Positions 54,190 through 63,687 of a stretch of 64,000 nucleotides of DNA are shown here, piece by piece (positions within the stretch are counted from its first letter, which is position 1; each line of letters starts with the position of its first letter). A program made the position numbers and the translations under genes. The notes under the pieces were generated by a model. The model worked only from the letters and a program-made list of their open reading frames with translations, was not told the origin of the DNA and did not search any database. The stretch comes from Saprospiraceae bacterium (GTDB lineage: Bacteria; Bacteroidota; Bacteroidia; Chitinophagales; Saprospiraceae): positions 1 to 64,000 of the forward strand of contig JADLHA010000042.1 in the NCBI GenBank assembly GCA_020848995.1, given 5' to 3'.

Positions 54190-55719
54190 TTACAGCTTCT
54201 GTTTTTTTAATAGTCCCAATGCTGCTTTCACGACGGGATCCCTCTCCAGGCGGGCTGACTGCTCTGCCTTCCGCCCGAACAGCCATCGACAGAGAGTAAA
54301 GCGGAAGCGGGTTTCAAAATGGCTATATTCCAGTCCCGTTTGCAGGTTCGCATCCAATTGCTCGTAGGCGATGCGGATGCGGTCGTCAATGCGGTTGTCG
54401 ACGAAAATCTTTTGGACATCGCTGCGAACCAGATATTGAAAGAAGGAGAAGCCCCGGGCCACCTCGGCGTCGATTGCCTGTTGAACTTCTTCGGGGAACG
54501 CCCCATCCTGGTTGTCGTAGCGAACGGTGCTATCCGGGACCAGTCGGGCACCTGCTTGTTGCGTGGGTCTGGGTTTTGCGGATGCCTCTCCCACCATTGC
54601 CGGATCCAGGGAATCCTTACCGGCTTCCGGGAATCTAGAGACCTGAAACCGACTTACCGGGATCACAATCGCCGAGCCGTCGCCAAGGCGAAAGGTTTCC
54701 AGCACTTCATCTTTTCCGTAGGTCGTATCCCCAACGACCAGGGCACCGCGGGTGCGGCGCAAGGCATGGGCAAACAACTCTGCTGCTGAAGCCGTTGCGC
54801 TGTCGGTTAGCACGGCGACCCGGTCAAATTGAAAAAAAGCATTTCCCAGAGCAAGGTATTCGCGCTCTGGTGCATGAAAGCCACGTGACAGAAAGAGCAA
54901 CTCCCCCTTATGCTTCACAAACTGATTGAGTAAGGACGCTGCCTCGCTGACCATTCCTCCCCGGTTTCCCCTCAAGTCGATCACGATGTTTCGTCTTCTG
55001 CCACCGTCTGTGCAATCTTCAAATGCCTGCATGAATTCCCGGTAAACACCTTTGGTAAAAAGCCTGACACCGAGGTAACACGTTTCCTCATCAAGAGGGA
55101 ATGCATTGCTCACAGCGGGTTGCTGTAGTTCTTCAAAGCGCAGGATGCGAACCTCATTCCCCAGCCGTTTGCGGTCACTGAGGCGGAACGCGATGGAATC
55201 GCGTCTGCCGTTGACAATTTCATCCAGGCGCCCGGATACCAGGTCCATCGCAAAAGGTGCCTCCCAATCGTCCAGAAGGTCAAACCGGTCACCGTTGCGG
55301 ATGCCGATTTTTGCTGCCGGCCCGTCCGGAATGACGTTTAAAGCATAAAGAGTTGAATCTACGAGCAACAGTTCCATGCCAAGGGAGTATGCCTTTCCCG
55401 CCAGCGTGTTGCCGTAGACTAACATCTGTTCGGAACTTAGGTATTCAGCATAGGGGTCGAGTTGCCTCAGGTAAGCTGATATGGCCTGTTCAACGTGATG
55501 AATGAGGTCGACGGAGTCGGCGTAATGTGCCTGGACGTAGGAAACCACATCCTGGATTTTCTGGCCCTGGTCTGCCGGCAGCGGAATTGAATTCCCAACC
55601 GGTTCTCCCGGGTACTGTGGTACGCGAACTTTGAGTCCGGCCCAAAGTCCCAGACTGGCGACAATACCCAGCAGCAGGGGTTGCCACATCCGGTAGCGGG
55701 CCAACTGTTCCGGTGACAT
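54190..55719 (-). CDS. S41 family C-terminal processing protease
   Basis: A 509-aa membrane-anchored protease. N-terminal helix (about 11-28), a helical region, PDZ domain (DSTLYALNVIPDGPAAKIGI, about 120-160) and catalytic domain with Ser in TDSATASAAELFAH and Lys about 20 residues later in TTYGKDEV. Domain order matches CtpA/Prc-like proteases. Start MSPEQLARY at 55719, 8 bp after the GAPDH stop, so it probably shares the GAPDH transcript. Confidence 0.92.
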   Translation of the reverse strand: MSPEQLARYRMWQPLLLGIVASLGLWAGLKVRVPQYPGEPVGNSIPLPADQGQKIQDVVSYVQAHYADSVDLIHHVEQAISAYLRQLDPYAEYLSSEQMLVYGNTLAGKAYSLGMELLLVDSTLYALNVIPDGPAAKIGIRNGDRFDLLDDWEAPFAMDLVSGRLDEIVNGRRDSIAFRLSDRKRLGNEVRILRFEELQQPAVSNAFPLDEETCYLGVRLFTKGVYREFMQAFEDCTDGGRRRNIVIDLRGNRGGMVSEAASLLNQFVKHKGELLFLSRGFHAPEREYLALGNAFFQFDRVAVLTDSATASAAELFAHALRRTRGALVVGDTTYGKDEVLETFRLGDGSAIVIPVSRFQVSRFPEAGKDSLDPAMVGEASAKPRPTQQAGARLVPDSTVRYDNQDGAFPEEVQQAIDAEVARGFSFFQYLVRSDVQKIFVDNRIDDRIRIAYEQLDANLQTGLEYSHFETRFRFTLCRWLFGRKAEQSARLERDPVVKAALGLLKKQKL

Positions 55720-55727
55720 GGGGTGTG

Positions 55728-57197
55728 TCAATAATAAGTGAACCTGCGCACTTTGGCAACGTATTTGGCGAGCCGGACAACCTGGCATGCATAACCAAAT
55801 TCGTTGTCGTACCATGCGTATATCGTCACGGTACGGCCGTCAGCCGACAATATCGTCGACGGGGCATCCACGACGCATGCACAACTTGTGCCCACCGCAT
55901 TGCTCGAAACGTATTCATTGGAAGTTGAATACTGAACCTGCTCAACGAGCTCGCCGTGAAGACTTGCCCCGCGAAGTTGTGCGAGGACCCCATCCAGGCT
56001 TACCTCGGCATTGAGACTCAGGTTTAAAATGGCCAGAGATACATTGGGCACCGGCACGCGCACGGCATTCCCGGTCAGCCTGCCTTTAAGATGTGGCAAT
56101 ACTTTCGCTACCGCGCTTGCCGCCCCCGTACTCGTGATGACCATATTGATCGGAGCGCCCCTTCCCCTGCGAGGTTTGCGGTGAAAATTGTCGAGCAGGT
56201 TTTGGTCGGAAGTATACGCGTGCACGGTTTCAATATGTCCCTTTTGGAGGCCAAATTGTTCGTCAATGACCTTAATGATCGGAACGATGGCGTTGGTGGT
56301 ACAAGACGCTGCGCAGACGATTTTTTCTTCGTCGTAATTTACCTTTCCGTGATTGACGCCCACGACGATGTTGGGAATGTCTTTACCGGGGGCCGTTAAA
56401 ATGATTTCAGAAATGCCCGGTCGAAGGTGGACGCTCAGTTTCTCGCGCGTATCGAACAGTCCGGTGTTGTCGATCAATAGGGCGTTGGAAATACCGTAGG
56501 CCGAATAATCCACTGCGGAAGGATGGTCGGCGAAAATGATGCGGATCCGGTTGCCGTTGACGATCGCCTCGGTTCCGTCCGGGCTCACTTCGATCGCGCC
56601 GGGAAAATTTCCGTGAATGGAATCCGTTTCCAGCAAAGCCAGTCTTTTGAGCACTTCCTCGCGGGGGTCTTTCATCCCTGCCCGGACGACGATGGCCTTT
56701 AAACGTAGCTGTTCACCACTTCCGGTTTCTGTGATCAGGCGGCGGGCTACCAACCGGCCGATCCGGCCGAAGCCAAAGAGCACTACGTCGCGCGGCTCAA
56801 CGCTTCCGTTTACGTCTTTTCCCGCACCGGCAAGCTTAAATCCAATAAATGCTTCCAAATCCTGAAAGCCCTCGCGATTGGTCTCCCATTCCGAAGCCAG
56901 CTTACCGATATCGATGCGCGCCGGTCCCAACCAATCGGCTTTCTGGATGGTACGGCATATCTCCAGACTCACCGGGATCTCCAATGGTTTGTCGATGTAA
57001 TTTTTGGCAAAGAGGTGGTCGCCGATGATCTGGCTGGGACGCGCGTCGTAAAGTGCCTTTCGAAAGAGTACGAGCTCGATGCCGCGATCAAATCGCAGTT
57101 CCCCGACGATCTTCGACAACTCCAATGCAGCTTTCTCCTTAAAACGCCATTCAACGAGTTCGGCATCTGTGGATAAGTTCAGGCTTTGAAGATTCAT
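55728..57197 (-). CDS. gap: Glyceraldehyde-3-phosphate dehydrogenase, long form
   Basis: A 489-aa glycolytic enzyme. The NAD-binding GFGRIGR is at 142-148 and catalytic Cys299 lies in ASCTTN. A ~135-residue N-terminal extension with helical character precedes the core; common Gap proteins are about 335 aa, and a longer form of this kind is known in Bacteroidetes. Cofactor preference cannot be told. Followed by the S41 protease gene. Confidence 0.95.
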   Translation of the reverse strand: MNLQSLNLSTDAELVEWRFKEKAALELSKIVGELRFDRGIELVLFRKALYDARPSQIIGDHLFAKNYIDKPLEIPVSLEICRTIQKADWLGPARIDIGKLASEWETNREGFQDLEAFIGFKLAGAGKDVNGSVEPRDVVLFGFGRIGRLVARRLITETGSGEQLRLKAIVVRAGMKDPREEVLKRLALLETDSIHGNFPGAIEVSPDGTEAIVNGNRIRIIFADHPSAVDYSAYGISNALLIDNTGLFDTREKLSVHLRPGISEIILTAPGKDIPNIVVGVNHGKVNYDEEKIVCAASCTTNAIVPIIKVIDEQFGLQKGHIETVHAYTSDQNLLDNFHRKPRRGRGAPINMVITSTGAASAVAKVLPHLKGRLTGNAVRVPVPNVSLAILNLSLNAEVSLDGVLAQLRGASLHGELVEQVQYSTSNEYVSSNAVGTSCACVVDAPSTILSADGRTVTIYAWYDNEFGYACQVVRLAKYVAKVRRFTYY

Positions 57198-57257
57198 ATG
57201 GAAATTTTCGCAAATGTCTTAAAAAGCCCGCGGCTGACAAAAGCCGGAATCCAAAAA

Positions 57258-58124
57258 TCAGCCGAGGTATTGCTTGAGCAGTTTGCTGCGGGAAGCCGAA
57301 CGCAATTTATTGATGGCTTTATCCTTGATCTGGCGAACGCGCTCCCGGGTTAACCCAAATTTATCGCCGATGTCCTCCAGCGACTCGGGATGCTCCACGC
57401 CAATGCCGAAATAGAGTTTGATGACGTCAGCCTGACGGTCGGTCAGGGTGCCCAGTGCACGTTCGATTTCCATTCGCAACGAATCCTTAAACTCCAATTT
57501 GGCATCTGTGGCCGGAGTGCTATCATTCTCCAGCACGTCTATGAGCGAATTGTCCTCCCCCTCCACGAAAGGGGCATCGATGCTCACGTGGCGTGCGGCC
57601 ACCCCCATGGTCGTCTCTACCTCTTCGGTCGGGATCTCGAGCACCGTGGCGAGTTCTTCAGCGGAAGGCTCCCTTTCAAATTCCTGCTCGAGTTCAGAAA
57701 ATGCACGGTTAATCTTATTCAGAGAGCCAACCTTGTTGAGGGGAAGCCGGACGATGCGCGACTGCTCGGCGAGCGCCTGGAGGATGGACTGGCGGATCCA
57801 CCAAACCGCGTACGAAATGAATTTAAAGCCCCTGGTTTCGTCGAAGCGCTGAGCTGCTTTGATCAGACCGAGGTTGCCTTCGTTGATCAGGTCAGAAAGC
57901 GACAAACCCTGATTCTGATATTGCTTGGCAACCGATACCACAAACCTGAGGTTGGCCTTGGTCAGCCTTTCCAGGGCCCCCTGGTCGCCCTGCTTAATCT
58001 TCTTTGCGAGATCCACCTCCTCCTCCGGAGTCAACAAATCGACCTTGCCAATCTCCTGCAGGTACTTTTCAAGCGACTGACTCTCCCGGTTGGTGATCGA
58101 CTTTGTAATTTTTAGTTGCCTCAT
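57258..58124 (-). CDS. rpoD: Primary sigma factor RpoD (Bacteroidetes type)
   Basis: A 288-aa sigma-70, the major sigma factor recognising TAnnTTTG promoters in this phylum. It has region 1.2-2 ([29 protein letters not shown]), region 3 and region 4 ([14 protein letters not shown]). It lacks the acidic 1.1 region and nonconserved insert of E. coli RpoD, as usual in Bacteroidetes. The start MRQLKITKS at 58124 leaves a ~230-bp gap upstream containing a CACTCC/GGAGTG hairpin (58181-58201). Confidence 0.97.
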   Translation of the reverse strand: MRQLKITKSITNRESQSLEKYLQEIGKVDLLTPEEEVDLAKKIKQGDQGALERLTKANLRFVVSVAKQYQNQGLSLSDLINEGNLGLIKAAQRFDETRGFKFISYAVWWIRQSILQALAEQSRIVRLPLNKVGSLNKINRAFSELEQEFEREPSAEELATVLEIPTEEVETTMGVAARHVSIDAPFVEGEDNSLIDVLENDSTPATDAKLEFKDSLRMEIERALGTLTDRQADVIKLYFGIGVEHPESLEDIGDKFGLTRERVRQIKDKAINKLRSASRSKLLKQYLG

Positions 58125-58358
58125 CGAGCGGTATTTAGAATGTAATGATTTACTAACCAGTGGATTGCATAAAACAAAGACACTCCCCTTAAAATGGAGT
58201 GCGAAAATAATGCCATCCAAAAACAAGAACGGTTCAAATAGACTTAATGATTTGTAAATAAAAAAAGTTCAGCAATTTGCAAAAAAATATTCAAACAATT
58301 TTAATATTGCCGGCCCATGGCCAGCGCGTCTCAACCAATCCTCAGTTAATGCATCCCA

Positions 58359-58733
58359 ATGGCGAGAGTTCAGATACAGCTCGATTTCATGTTTAAGTCA
58401 TCGCCGGCAACGGTATACTTGTTCGTTACACAGCCTACGTGCATGGTGCGTTGGTTTTGCGACCGCGTCGATAACATTGGAGACCGGTATTACTTCGATT
58501 GGGAAGGCGACCACGAAGAGGCCACGCTGTCTGTCGACATCGAAGAAGAACTCGTCAAATACGATTGGCTGGACCGCGAGGGCGAGTTTCTGCAGTTCCG
58601 CATCTACAAAACGGACATCACCAATGAAACCATACTCGAAGTCACCGACTTTTGCGACGACGACGAAGTCAAGGAACAACGGGATCTATGGGAAGACTAC
58701 ATTAAAAAACTGAAAAATTCCTGCGGGGGTTAA
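58359..58733 (+). CDS. START-like domain protein (Bacteroidetes AHSA1-type)
   Basis: A 124-aa cytoplasmic protein. FMFKSSPATVYLFVTQPTCMVRWFCDRV and the alternating beta strands fit the START/SRPBCC fold; WEDYIKKLK is the final helix. Highly conserved in the phylum but with unknown ligand and role. Divergent from rpoD. Confidence 0.87.
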   Translation: MARVQIQLDFMFKSSPATVYLFVTQPTCMVRWFCDRVDNIGDRYYFDWEGDHEEATLSVDIEEELVKYDWLDREGEFLQFRIYKTDITNETILEVTDFCDDDEVKEQRDLWEDYIKKLKNSCGG

Positions 58734-58756
58734 CCCCAAAGCCGCAAATCCGCTCC

Positions 58757-59557
58757 TTATATTGCTTTAGGGCGAACGAGGTAATAGGCTGCAGTGCAAT
58801 AAAAATTGCGGATCCAGGGCATTTTGGCCATAGGGGAAGGAACTTCACGCGGATGGATGCCAAATTTAAACGCATAGATCGGATTGGTCAGGAATAATCT
58901 GCGCCCGGCTGGCACCAATCCCGCTTTGAGGAGAATGGCTTCAAAGCGCTCGATGCTCAGGCCGGTGTCGGCAATCTCCAGCAATTCCCCGACCACTTCC
59001 CTTTCTTCGCCTGCGGATTCCAACACAAATTTGTACAGTTTTTTCGGGACCAAATGCAGCCAGGGGATCCGGCTCAACATGCGGGAACGAGCCATCTGCT
59101 GGTGGCCGCCAAAAGGCATTTGCCAGGGAGGAAATCCAAAAAAGAGGTGTCCGCCAGGCTTGAGCAAGGACTTCAATTCCAACACAAACTTCTCCTGGCC
59201 GGGAATGTGCTCGATGACGTCTTTAAGGATGATCCAATCAAAACGGAGTCCTCCGGGGAATTCCGCGGCATAGGCGAATACATCTCCGGCAAAAAGCCTC
59301 AGTTCTGGATCATGGGGGCCGTTTAGGTGCAACTGCCTGGCCCATTCGATCCTGGTGGCGTTGAGATCAACTCCGGTACACGGCATTCCACGCTCGCGAA
59401 AGGCCTTTAAGACCCCAGCCTCCGCACAGCCAATCTCCAGGACATGCTGGCCCGGCAGAAGGGGCTGGTGCTCCTCAATAAAAGGAATGATAAAATCCCG
59501 TGCAGTGCGGTACTGCATGTCAAAATACCTCTCCTTGTCCCGATGGTATTCAAACAT
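58757..59557 (-). CDS. Class I SAM-dependent methyltransferase
   Basis: A 266-aa enzyme with motif I VLEIGCAEAGVLKAF, an acidic residue in VDLNATRIEW, and the ILKDVIEHIPGQEKF block of the methyltransf_11/23 group. The C-terminus has a hydrophobic stretch (YKFVLESAG to YAFKFGI). Substrate unknown. It begins 3 bp after the enoyl-CoA hydratase gene ends and is in its operon. Confidence 0.85.
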   Translation of the reverse strand: MFEYHRDKERYFDMQYRTARDFIIPFIEEHQPLLPGQHVLEIGCAEAGVLKAFRERGMPCTGVDLNATRIEWARQLHLNGPHDPELRLFAGDVFAYAAEFPGGLRFDWIILKDVIEHIPGQEKFVLELKSLLKPGGHLFFGFPPWQMPFGGHQQMARSRMLSRIPWLHLVPKKLYKFVLESAGEEREVVGELLEIADTGLSIERFEAILLKAGLVPAGRRLFLTNPIYAFKFGIHPREVPSPMAKMPWIRNFYCTAAYYLVRPKAI

Positions 59558-59560
59558 GGA

Positions 59561-60337
59561 TCACACCCCGGTGAAGTCGGGCTTGCGCTTGTTGAGAAAG
59601 GCATCAACTCCTTCCTGGGCATCCCGGGTGACCATGAGGTTGCCAAAGGAATCCAATTCCCCTTCGTATCCAGGCATCTCATAATCGAAATAAGAATTGA
59701 CGATTTTGATCACTTTTTGAATGGCGAGGGGGGCCTTTCTGGAAATCTTCAGAATGATTTCCCGGGATTTCTCAAGTACCTTTCCCGGCTCGACCACATG
59801 GTTGACAAGCCCAAGGCGGTGCGCTTCCTCTGCGGCGATCATGTCTCCGGTCATCAGCATTTCGATGGCTTTCCCCTTTCCGATGTAGTGCACAAGGCGC
59901 TGGGTGCCGCCGTAACCGGGAATGAGGCCGAGGTTGACTTCCGGCTGACCAAAAAATGCATTGGTCGAAGCGACCCGGATATGGCAAGCCATGGCGAGCT
60001 CACAACCCCCTCCAAGGGCAAAGCCATTGACGGCCGCAATGACCGGGATGTTGAGTTTCTCGATCTCGGAAAACAAGGCCTGCCCTTTTCGAGCCAGAGC
60101 AATGGCTTCCTTGCGGCTCAGGCCTACAAACTCGGAGATGTCCGCACCGGCCACGAAAGACTTGGGCCCAGCCCCTGTAATGATGAGCCCTTTAATGTTT
60201 TCACTGTTGCGTTCGACATCATCTACCGCCTGGTAGAGATCGTCGATGACGTCGTGATTTAGGGCATTCATCGTTTGCTCCCGGTTGATGGTCAGGGTGC
60301 AAATGCCCTCTTCAAGTTGGTAAATTACCTCTTTCAT
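59561..60337 (-). CDS. Enoyl-CoA hydratase/isomerase family (crotonase)
   Basis: A 258-aa enzyme. Oxyanion-hole segments SFVAGADISEF and GFALGGGCELAMACHI, with both catalytic glutamates present (GGGCELA and QPEVNLG), as in short-chain enoyl-CoA hydratases (crotonase/EchA). It starts at MKEVIYQL; the longer 60430 start overlaps the promoter. Likely fatty-acid or branched-chain acyl-CoA oxidation. Confidence 0.94.
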   Translation of the reverse strand: MKEVIYQLEEGICTLTINREQTMNALNHDVIDDLYQAVDDVERNSENIKGLIITGAGPKSFVAGADISEFVGLSRKEAIALARKGQALFSEIEKLNIPVIAAVNGFALGGGCELAMACHIRVASTNAFFGQPEVNLGLIPGYGGTQRLVHYIGKGKAIEMLMTGDMIAAEEAHRLGLVNHVVEPGKVLEKSREIILKISRKAPLAIQKVIKIVNSYFDYEMPGYEGELDSFGNLMVTRDAQEGVDAFLNKRKPDFTGV

Positions 60338-60355
60338 GGCCCGCAAAATGAGCCG

Positions 60356-60363
60356 CAAATATA
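60356..60363 (-). promoter_or_regulatory. -7 box TATATTTG for the enoyl-CoA hydratase operon
   Basis: TATATTTG on the minus strand fully matches TAnnTTTG, 19 bp before the ATG at 60337, which also fixes that start. Confidence 0.5.
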
Positions 60364-60450
60364 TTCCAAAGCCTCGTCTTGCGAGGTTGATTCCCCAAAG
60401 GACTGGAAATGTTTGCCTTCCAGAAGACATTTGGCCCTGCGATGCGTTAA

Positions 60451-60485
60451 TTTTGACAAAGTCCTTCTCAGTCCAGCTATTTTTG
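60451..60485 (+). promoter_or_regulatory. -33/-7 promoter for the choice-of-anchor-B gene
   Basis: TTTTG (60451-60455) and TATTTTTG (60478-60485) are 22 bp apart, matching the Bacteroidetes consensus. The ATG at 60509 is about 17-20 nt past the predicted transcription start. Confidence 0.55.
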
Positions 60486-60508
60486 CCAAAAATTTACAAC
60501 ACCAAAAT

Positions 60509-62905
60509 ATGATTCGTAACTGTCTTTGTTTTTGTGCTTTTCTGCTGGCAGGCGAAATGTTCGCCCAGGACGGCGACCTCAACATGAAAATCGTGGCGCA
60601 CGTGCCTGCCCCTGAAGGCGGAAGCGGCATTTGGCATTACGTCGACCGAAAAGGAGTGGAATACGCGGCCATTGGTACGCGCAGCGCCCTGGTCATCTAT
60701 AGCCTGGAAAATCCGGCTCAGCCCATCGAACGCTACCGGGCCAAGGGCGTTACGACGACCTGGCGAGAGGTTTTCAGTTATGGTGATTACATCTACGGGG
60801 CAACGGATGCTTCCTCTGACGGACTGATCATCATCGATATGCGAAAGGCTCCGGACACGATAAGACATACCTTTTGGAGCACCTCGGTAACCGCCAACAA
60901 CCAAACGGACTCCATCAATACCTGCCATACCCTCTTTGTTGATGAGAAGGGCATTCTCAGCCTCAACGGCTGTTCACCCTGGCAAGGGGTCTTGTTTTTT
61001 GACCTCAACCAGGATCCGGAAAACCCCGCCTACCTGGGCGCCGAAACCAAACGATACTGCCACGACAACTTCGTGAGAAACGACACCATGTATTCATCAG
61101 ACATCTATCAGGGCTTGCTTTCGCTCTGGGATGTGCGCGACCCGCAAAAGCCCGTCGAAATGGCAACCATTACAACGCCCTTCCAATTTACGCACAACAG
61201 CTGGCCCTCTGATGATTCCCGCTATGTGTTCACCACCGATGAACGCGAAAATGCTTACGTCGCGGCTTACGACATCAGCGATTTTTCCGACATCCGCCTG
61301 GTCGATCAATGGCGTCCGAAAGATACCGAAGGTACTGGCGTCATACCCCACAATACGCGCTACCTCAACGGCTACCTGATTACCTCCTATTATACGGATG
61401 GAGTTAAAATCGTCGATGCACACCGTCCTGAGAACCTCATTGAGGTGGGCTCCGTCGATACTTACTTCGGTAACCAGTCGGGATTCCATGGGTGCTGGGG
61501 GGTCAGCCCCTACCTTCCCAGCGGTACCATCGTCGCCTCCGATATTGAGGGGGGGCTATTTGTAATTGAGCCTGAGTATGTGCGCGCCTGCTACCTGGAA
61601 GGCAAAGTAACCGACAGCCTGACCAACGAAGTGATCTCCAAAGTCAGCGTGATCATCGACGCTCCACGCAAAAATGCAGAGGAAACGAACCTCAAGGGAT
61701 TGTATAAGACGGGATATGCCGTAGCTGGTGACTATGATGTGCATTTCGACCACCCCGATTATTTTCCAAAAACCATCACAGCGCGACTCGACCACGGTGT
61801 AGTCACTTTGCGCGACGTCCAGCTCGTGAAGCGAAAAACCATTCAGCAGCGCGTGATCGTTCTGGAAAAAGGCAGCCTCAAACCTGTAGAAGGCGCCTCC
61901 GTCAGAGTGTTCAACTCGACGCGCAACGTCGAAGCCACAACCGGTGTAAACGGAGAAGCCATTGTGTCGCTGCTGCAGGACCAAGATGCCTATGTCGTCG
62001 CTGCAGGCAAATGGGCATACCTCCACGCGTCCTCCACCCTTGATTCCCAGGCGCCGGTTGGCGACATCACCCTGCTTCTGGAAAATGGCTACCAGGACGA
62101 TTTTCTGTTTGACCTCGGCTGGGCAACCGGAGGCAGCGCCACCAGCGGCAAATGGGTCCGGGAAATACCCCTGGGAACCCTGCGCGGCAACCAGTTGGTG
62201 CAAACTGATTCGGATGTGCCCAATGACCTGGGCAATGAATGCTACGTCACTGGAAACGGCTCCTCCGATCCTTCCGGAGACGACATCGACGGGGGCACCG
62301 TCAGCCTGACCAGCCCATTCATGGATTTGAACAACTACCGCGAACCTTTGCTGAACCTTTCCGTGTGGTTTGCCAACAGCGGTGGAAACAACAATCCAAA
62401 CGACAGCCTCAGCCTGTACCTGCTCACCTCAGGCATCATCCCCGGTGATACCATCCACCTGCTTACCGCATCCAGAAATGACCCGAAATGGACGCGTATT
62501 GAAAAACTCCGCATCAAAGATTATTTAACCACACTAACAAATGTTAGTTTGTATGCAGTTGCGGGCGACTTCGATCCGGGACATTTAGTGGAGGCAGCTC
62601 TTGATGCCTTCCTGATTACGGAGGGTCAGCCGGTTGGTTCAGAACAAGTCTATGCTTCTTCACCCATCCGGATACTTCCGACGATCTTTCACAATGAGAC
62701 GACCGCACTGCGCAATCCGGGCGAAACGACGACGGTGCACATTGACGTGCTGGATCTTTCCGGCAGGGTTGTTGAACGTTCACGCTTCGAAACCAATGAC
62801 ACTTCCCTTGAGCTGGGGGAAAGTTTGATGTCCGGAATTTATTTCGTGAAGATGCACGATGCGTCGGGAAAGCGCTATGAGGCCATCAAATTGATCAAAT
62901 TCTGA
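60509..62905 (+). CDS. Secreted choice-of-anchor-B domain protein with T9SS type A domain
   Basis: A 798-aa protein. Signal peptide (1-19), then LVIYSLENPAQPIER, IYGATDASSDGLIIIDM and HDNFVRNDTMYSSDIYQGLL repeats of a beta-propeller called choice-of-anchor B (about 25-355). A carboxypeptidase-regulatory-like domain with CYLEGKVTDSLTNEVISKV follows, then beta domains and a T9SS type A end (HIDVLDLSGRVVERSRF, SGIYFVKMH). Longer in-frame starts would cross the promoter. Ligand unknown. Confidence 0.92.
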   Translation: MIRNCLCFCAFLLAGEMFAQDGDLNMKIVAHVPAPEGGSGIWHYVDRKGVEYAAIGTRSALVIYSLENPAQPIERYRAKGVTTTWREVFSYGDYIYGATDASSDGLIIIDMRKAPDTIRHTFWSTSVTANNQTDSINTCHTLFVDEKGILSLNGCSPWQGVLFFDLNQDPENPAYLGAETKRYCHDNFVRNDTMYSSDIYQGLLSLWDVRDPQKPVEMATITTPFQFTHNSWPSDDSRYVFTTDERENAYVAAYDISDFSDIRLVDQWRPKDTEGTGVIPHNTRYLNGYLITSYYTDGVKIVDAHRPENLIEVGSVDTYFGNQSGFHGCWGVSPYLPSGTIVASDIEGGLFVIEPEYVRACYLEGKVTDSLTNEVISKVSVIIDAPRKNAEETNLKGLYKTGYAVAGDYDVHFDHPDYFPKTITARLDHGVVTLRDVQLVKRKTIQQRVIVLEKGSLKPVEGASVRVFNSTRNVEATTGVNGEAIVSLLQDQDAYVVAAGKWAYLHASSTLDSQAPVGDITLLLENGYQDDFLFDLGWATGGSATSGKWVREIPLGTLRGNQLVQTDSDVPNDLGNECYVTGNGSSDPSGDDIDGGTVSLTSPFMDLNNYREPLLNLSVWFANSGGNNNPNDSLSLYLLTSGIIPGDTIHLLTASRNDPKWTRIEKLRIKDYLTTLTNVSLYAVAGDFDPGHLVEAALDAFLITEGQPVGSEQVYASSPIRILPTIFHNETTALRNPGETTTVHIDVLDLSGRVVERSRFETNDTSLELGESLMSGIYFVKMHDASGKRYEAIKLIKF

Positions 62906-63039
62906 TCAGACGGTCGGTTGGCAGCATTTCGGGATGAAACTTGCCGGAGCCCTTGTCAAATGCACCATACTGACTGAACCTGAATGTGCAGTTGCTTGTT
63001 TGAGATTTGTATTTGTCATTAGATAAAATCCATTGAATC

Positions 63040-63687
63040 ATGAACCAAAAAATCGGAATTCTTGGATCGGGAGTAGTAGCCAGGGCTCTTGGTGCCGGGT
63101 TTCTCAAAAACGGACATCCCGTCATGCTCGGGACCCGCGATGCATCCAAGCTAAAAGAATGGCTGGAAGATGCTGGAAAAGGCGCACAGGTGGGTTCCTT
63201 TTCTGAAGCAGCCGCATTCGGCGAGATCGTCGTACTGGCTGTTGCCGGACGGGTAGCCAAAGACGCCATGAACCTTGCCGGTCCTGCCCAACTGACCGGC
63301 AAGGTCGTCATCGATGCCACCAATCCCATTGAAGCAGCAGCGCCGGTCGATGGTGTGTTGCCCTACTTCACGCATCACGATCGTTCTTTGATGGAGCAAC
63401 ACCAACATGCTTTTCCGGAGGTGCGCTTCGTAAAGGCATTCAGTTGTGTGGGCAGCCACCTGATGGTCAATCCTCCCTTTGAAACAAAGCCGACGATGTT
63501 CATTTGCGGAAACGACGCTGGGGCCAAAGCCATCGTAACCTCCATATTGGAACGTTTTGGCTGGGAGGTTGCCGACATGGGATCTGCAACGGCCGCACGC
63601 GCAATCGAGCCCCTGGCTATGCTTTGGTGCATTCCTGGCATACTCCACAATGAGTGGGCGCACGCTTTTCGCCTGATGAAACTCTGA
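63040..63687 (+). CDS. NADPH-dependent F420 reductase-like oxidoreductase
   Basis: A 215-aa Rossmann protein: GILGSGVVARALGAG is the NADP-binding motif, with basic GTRD after beta-2 as in NADP-dependent enzymes. VIDATNPI and VRFVKAFSCVGS match the F420H2:NADP oxidoreductase/NADPH-dependent reductase family. Bacteroidetes generally lack F420, so the true substrate is uncertain. Confidence 0.87.
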   Translation: MNQKIGILGSGVVARALGAGFLKNGHPVMLGTRDASKLKEWLEDAGKGAQVGSFSEAAAFGEIVVLAVAGRVAKDAMNLAGPAQLTGKVVIDATNPIEAAAPVDGVLPYFTHHDRSLMEQHQHAFPEVRFVKAFSCVGSHLMVNPPFETKPTMFICGNDAGAKAIVTSILERFGWEVADMGSATAARAIEPLAMLWCIPGILHNEWAHAFRLMKL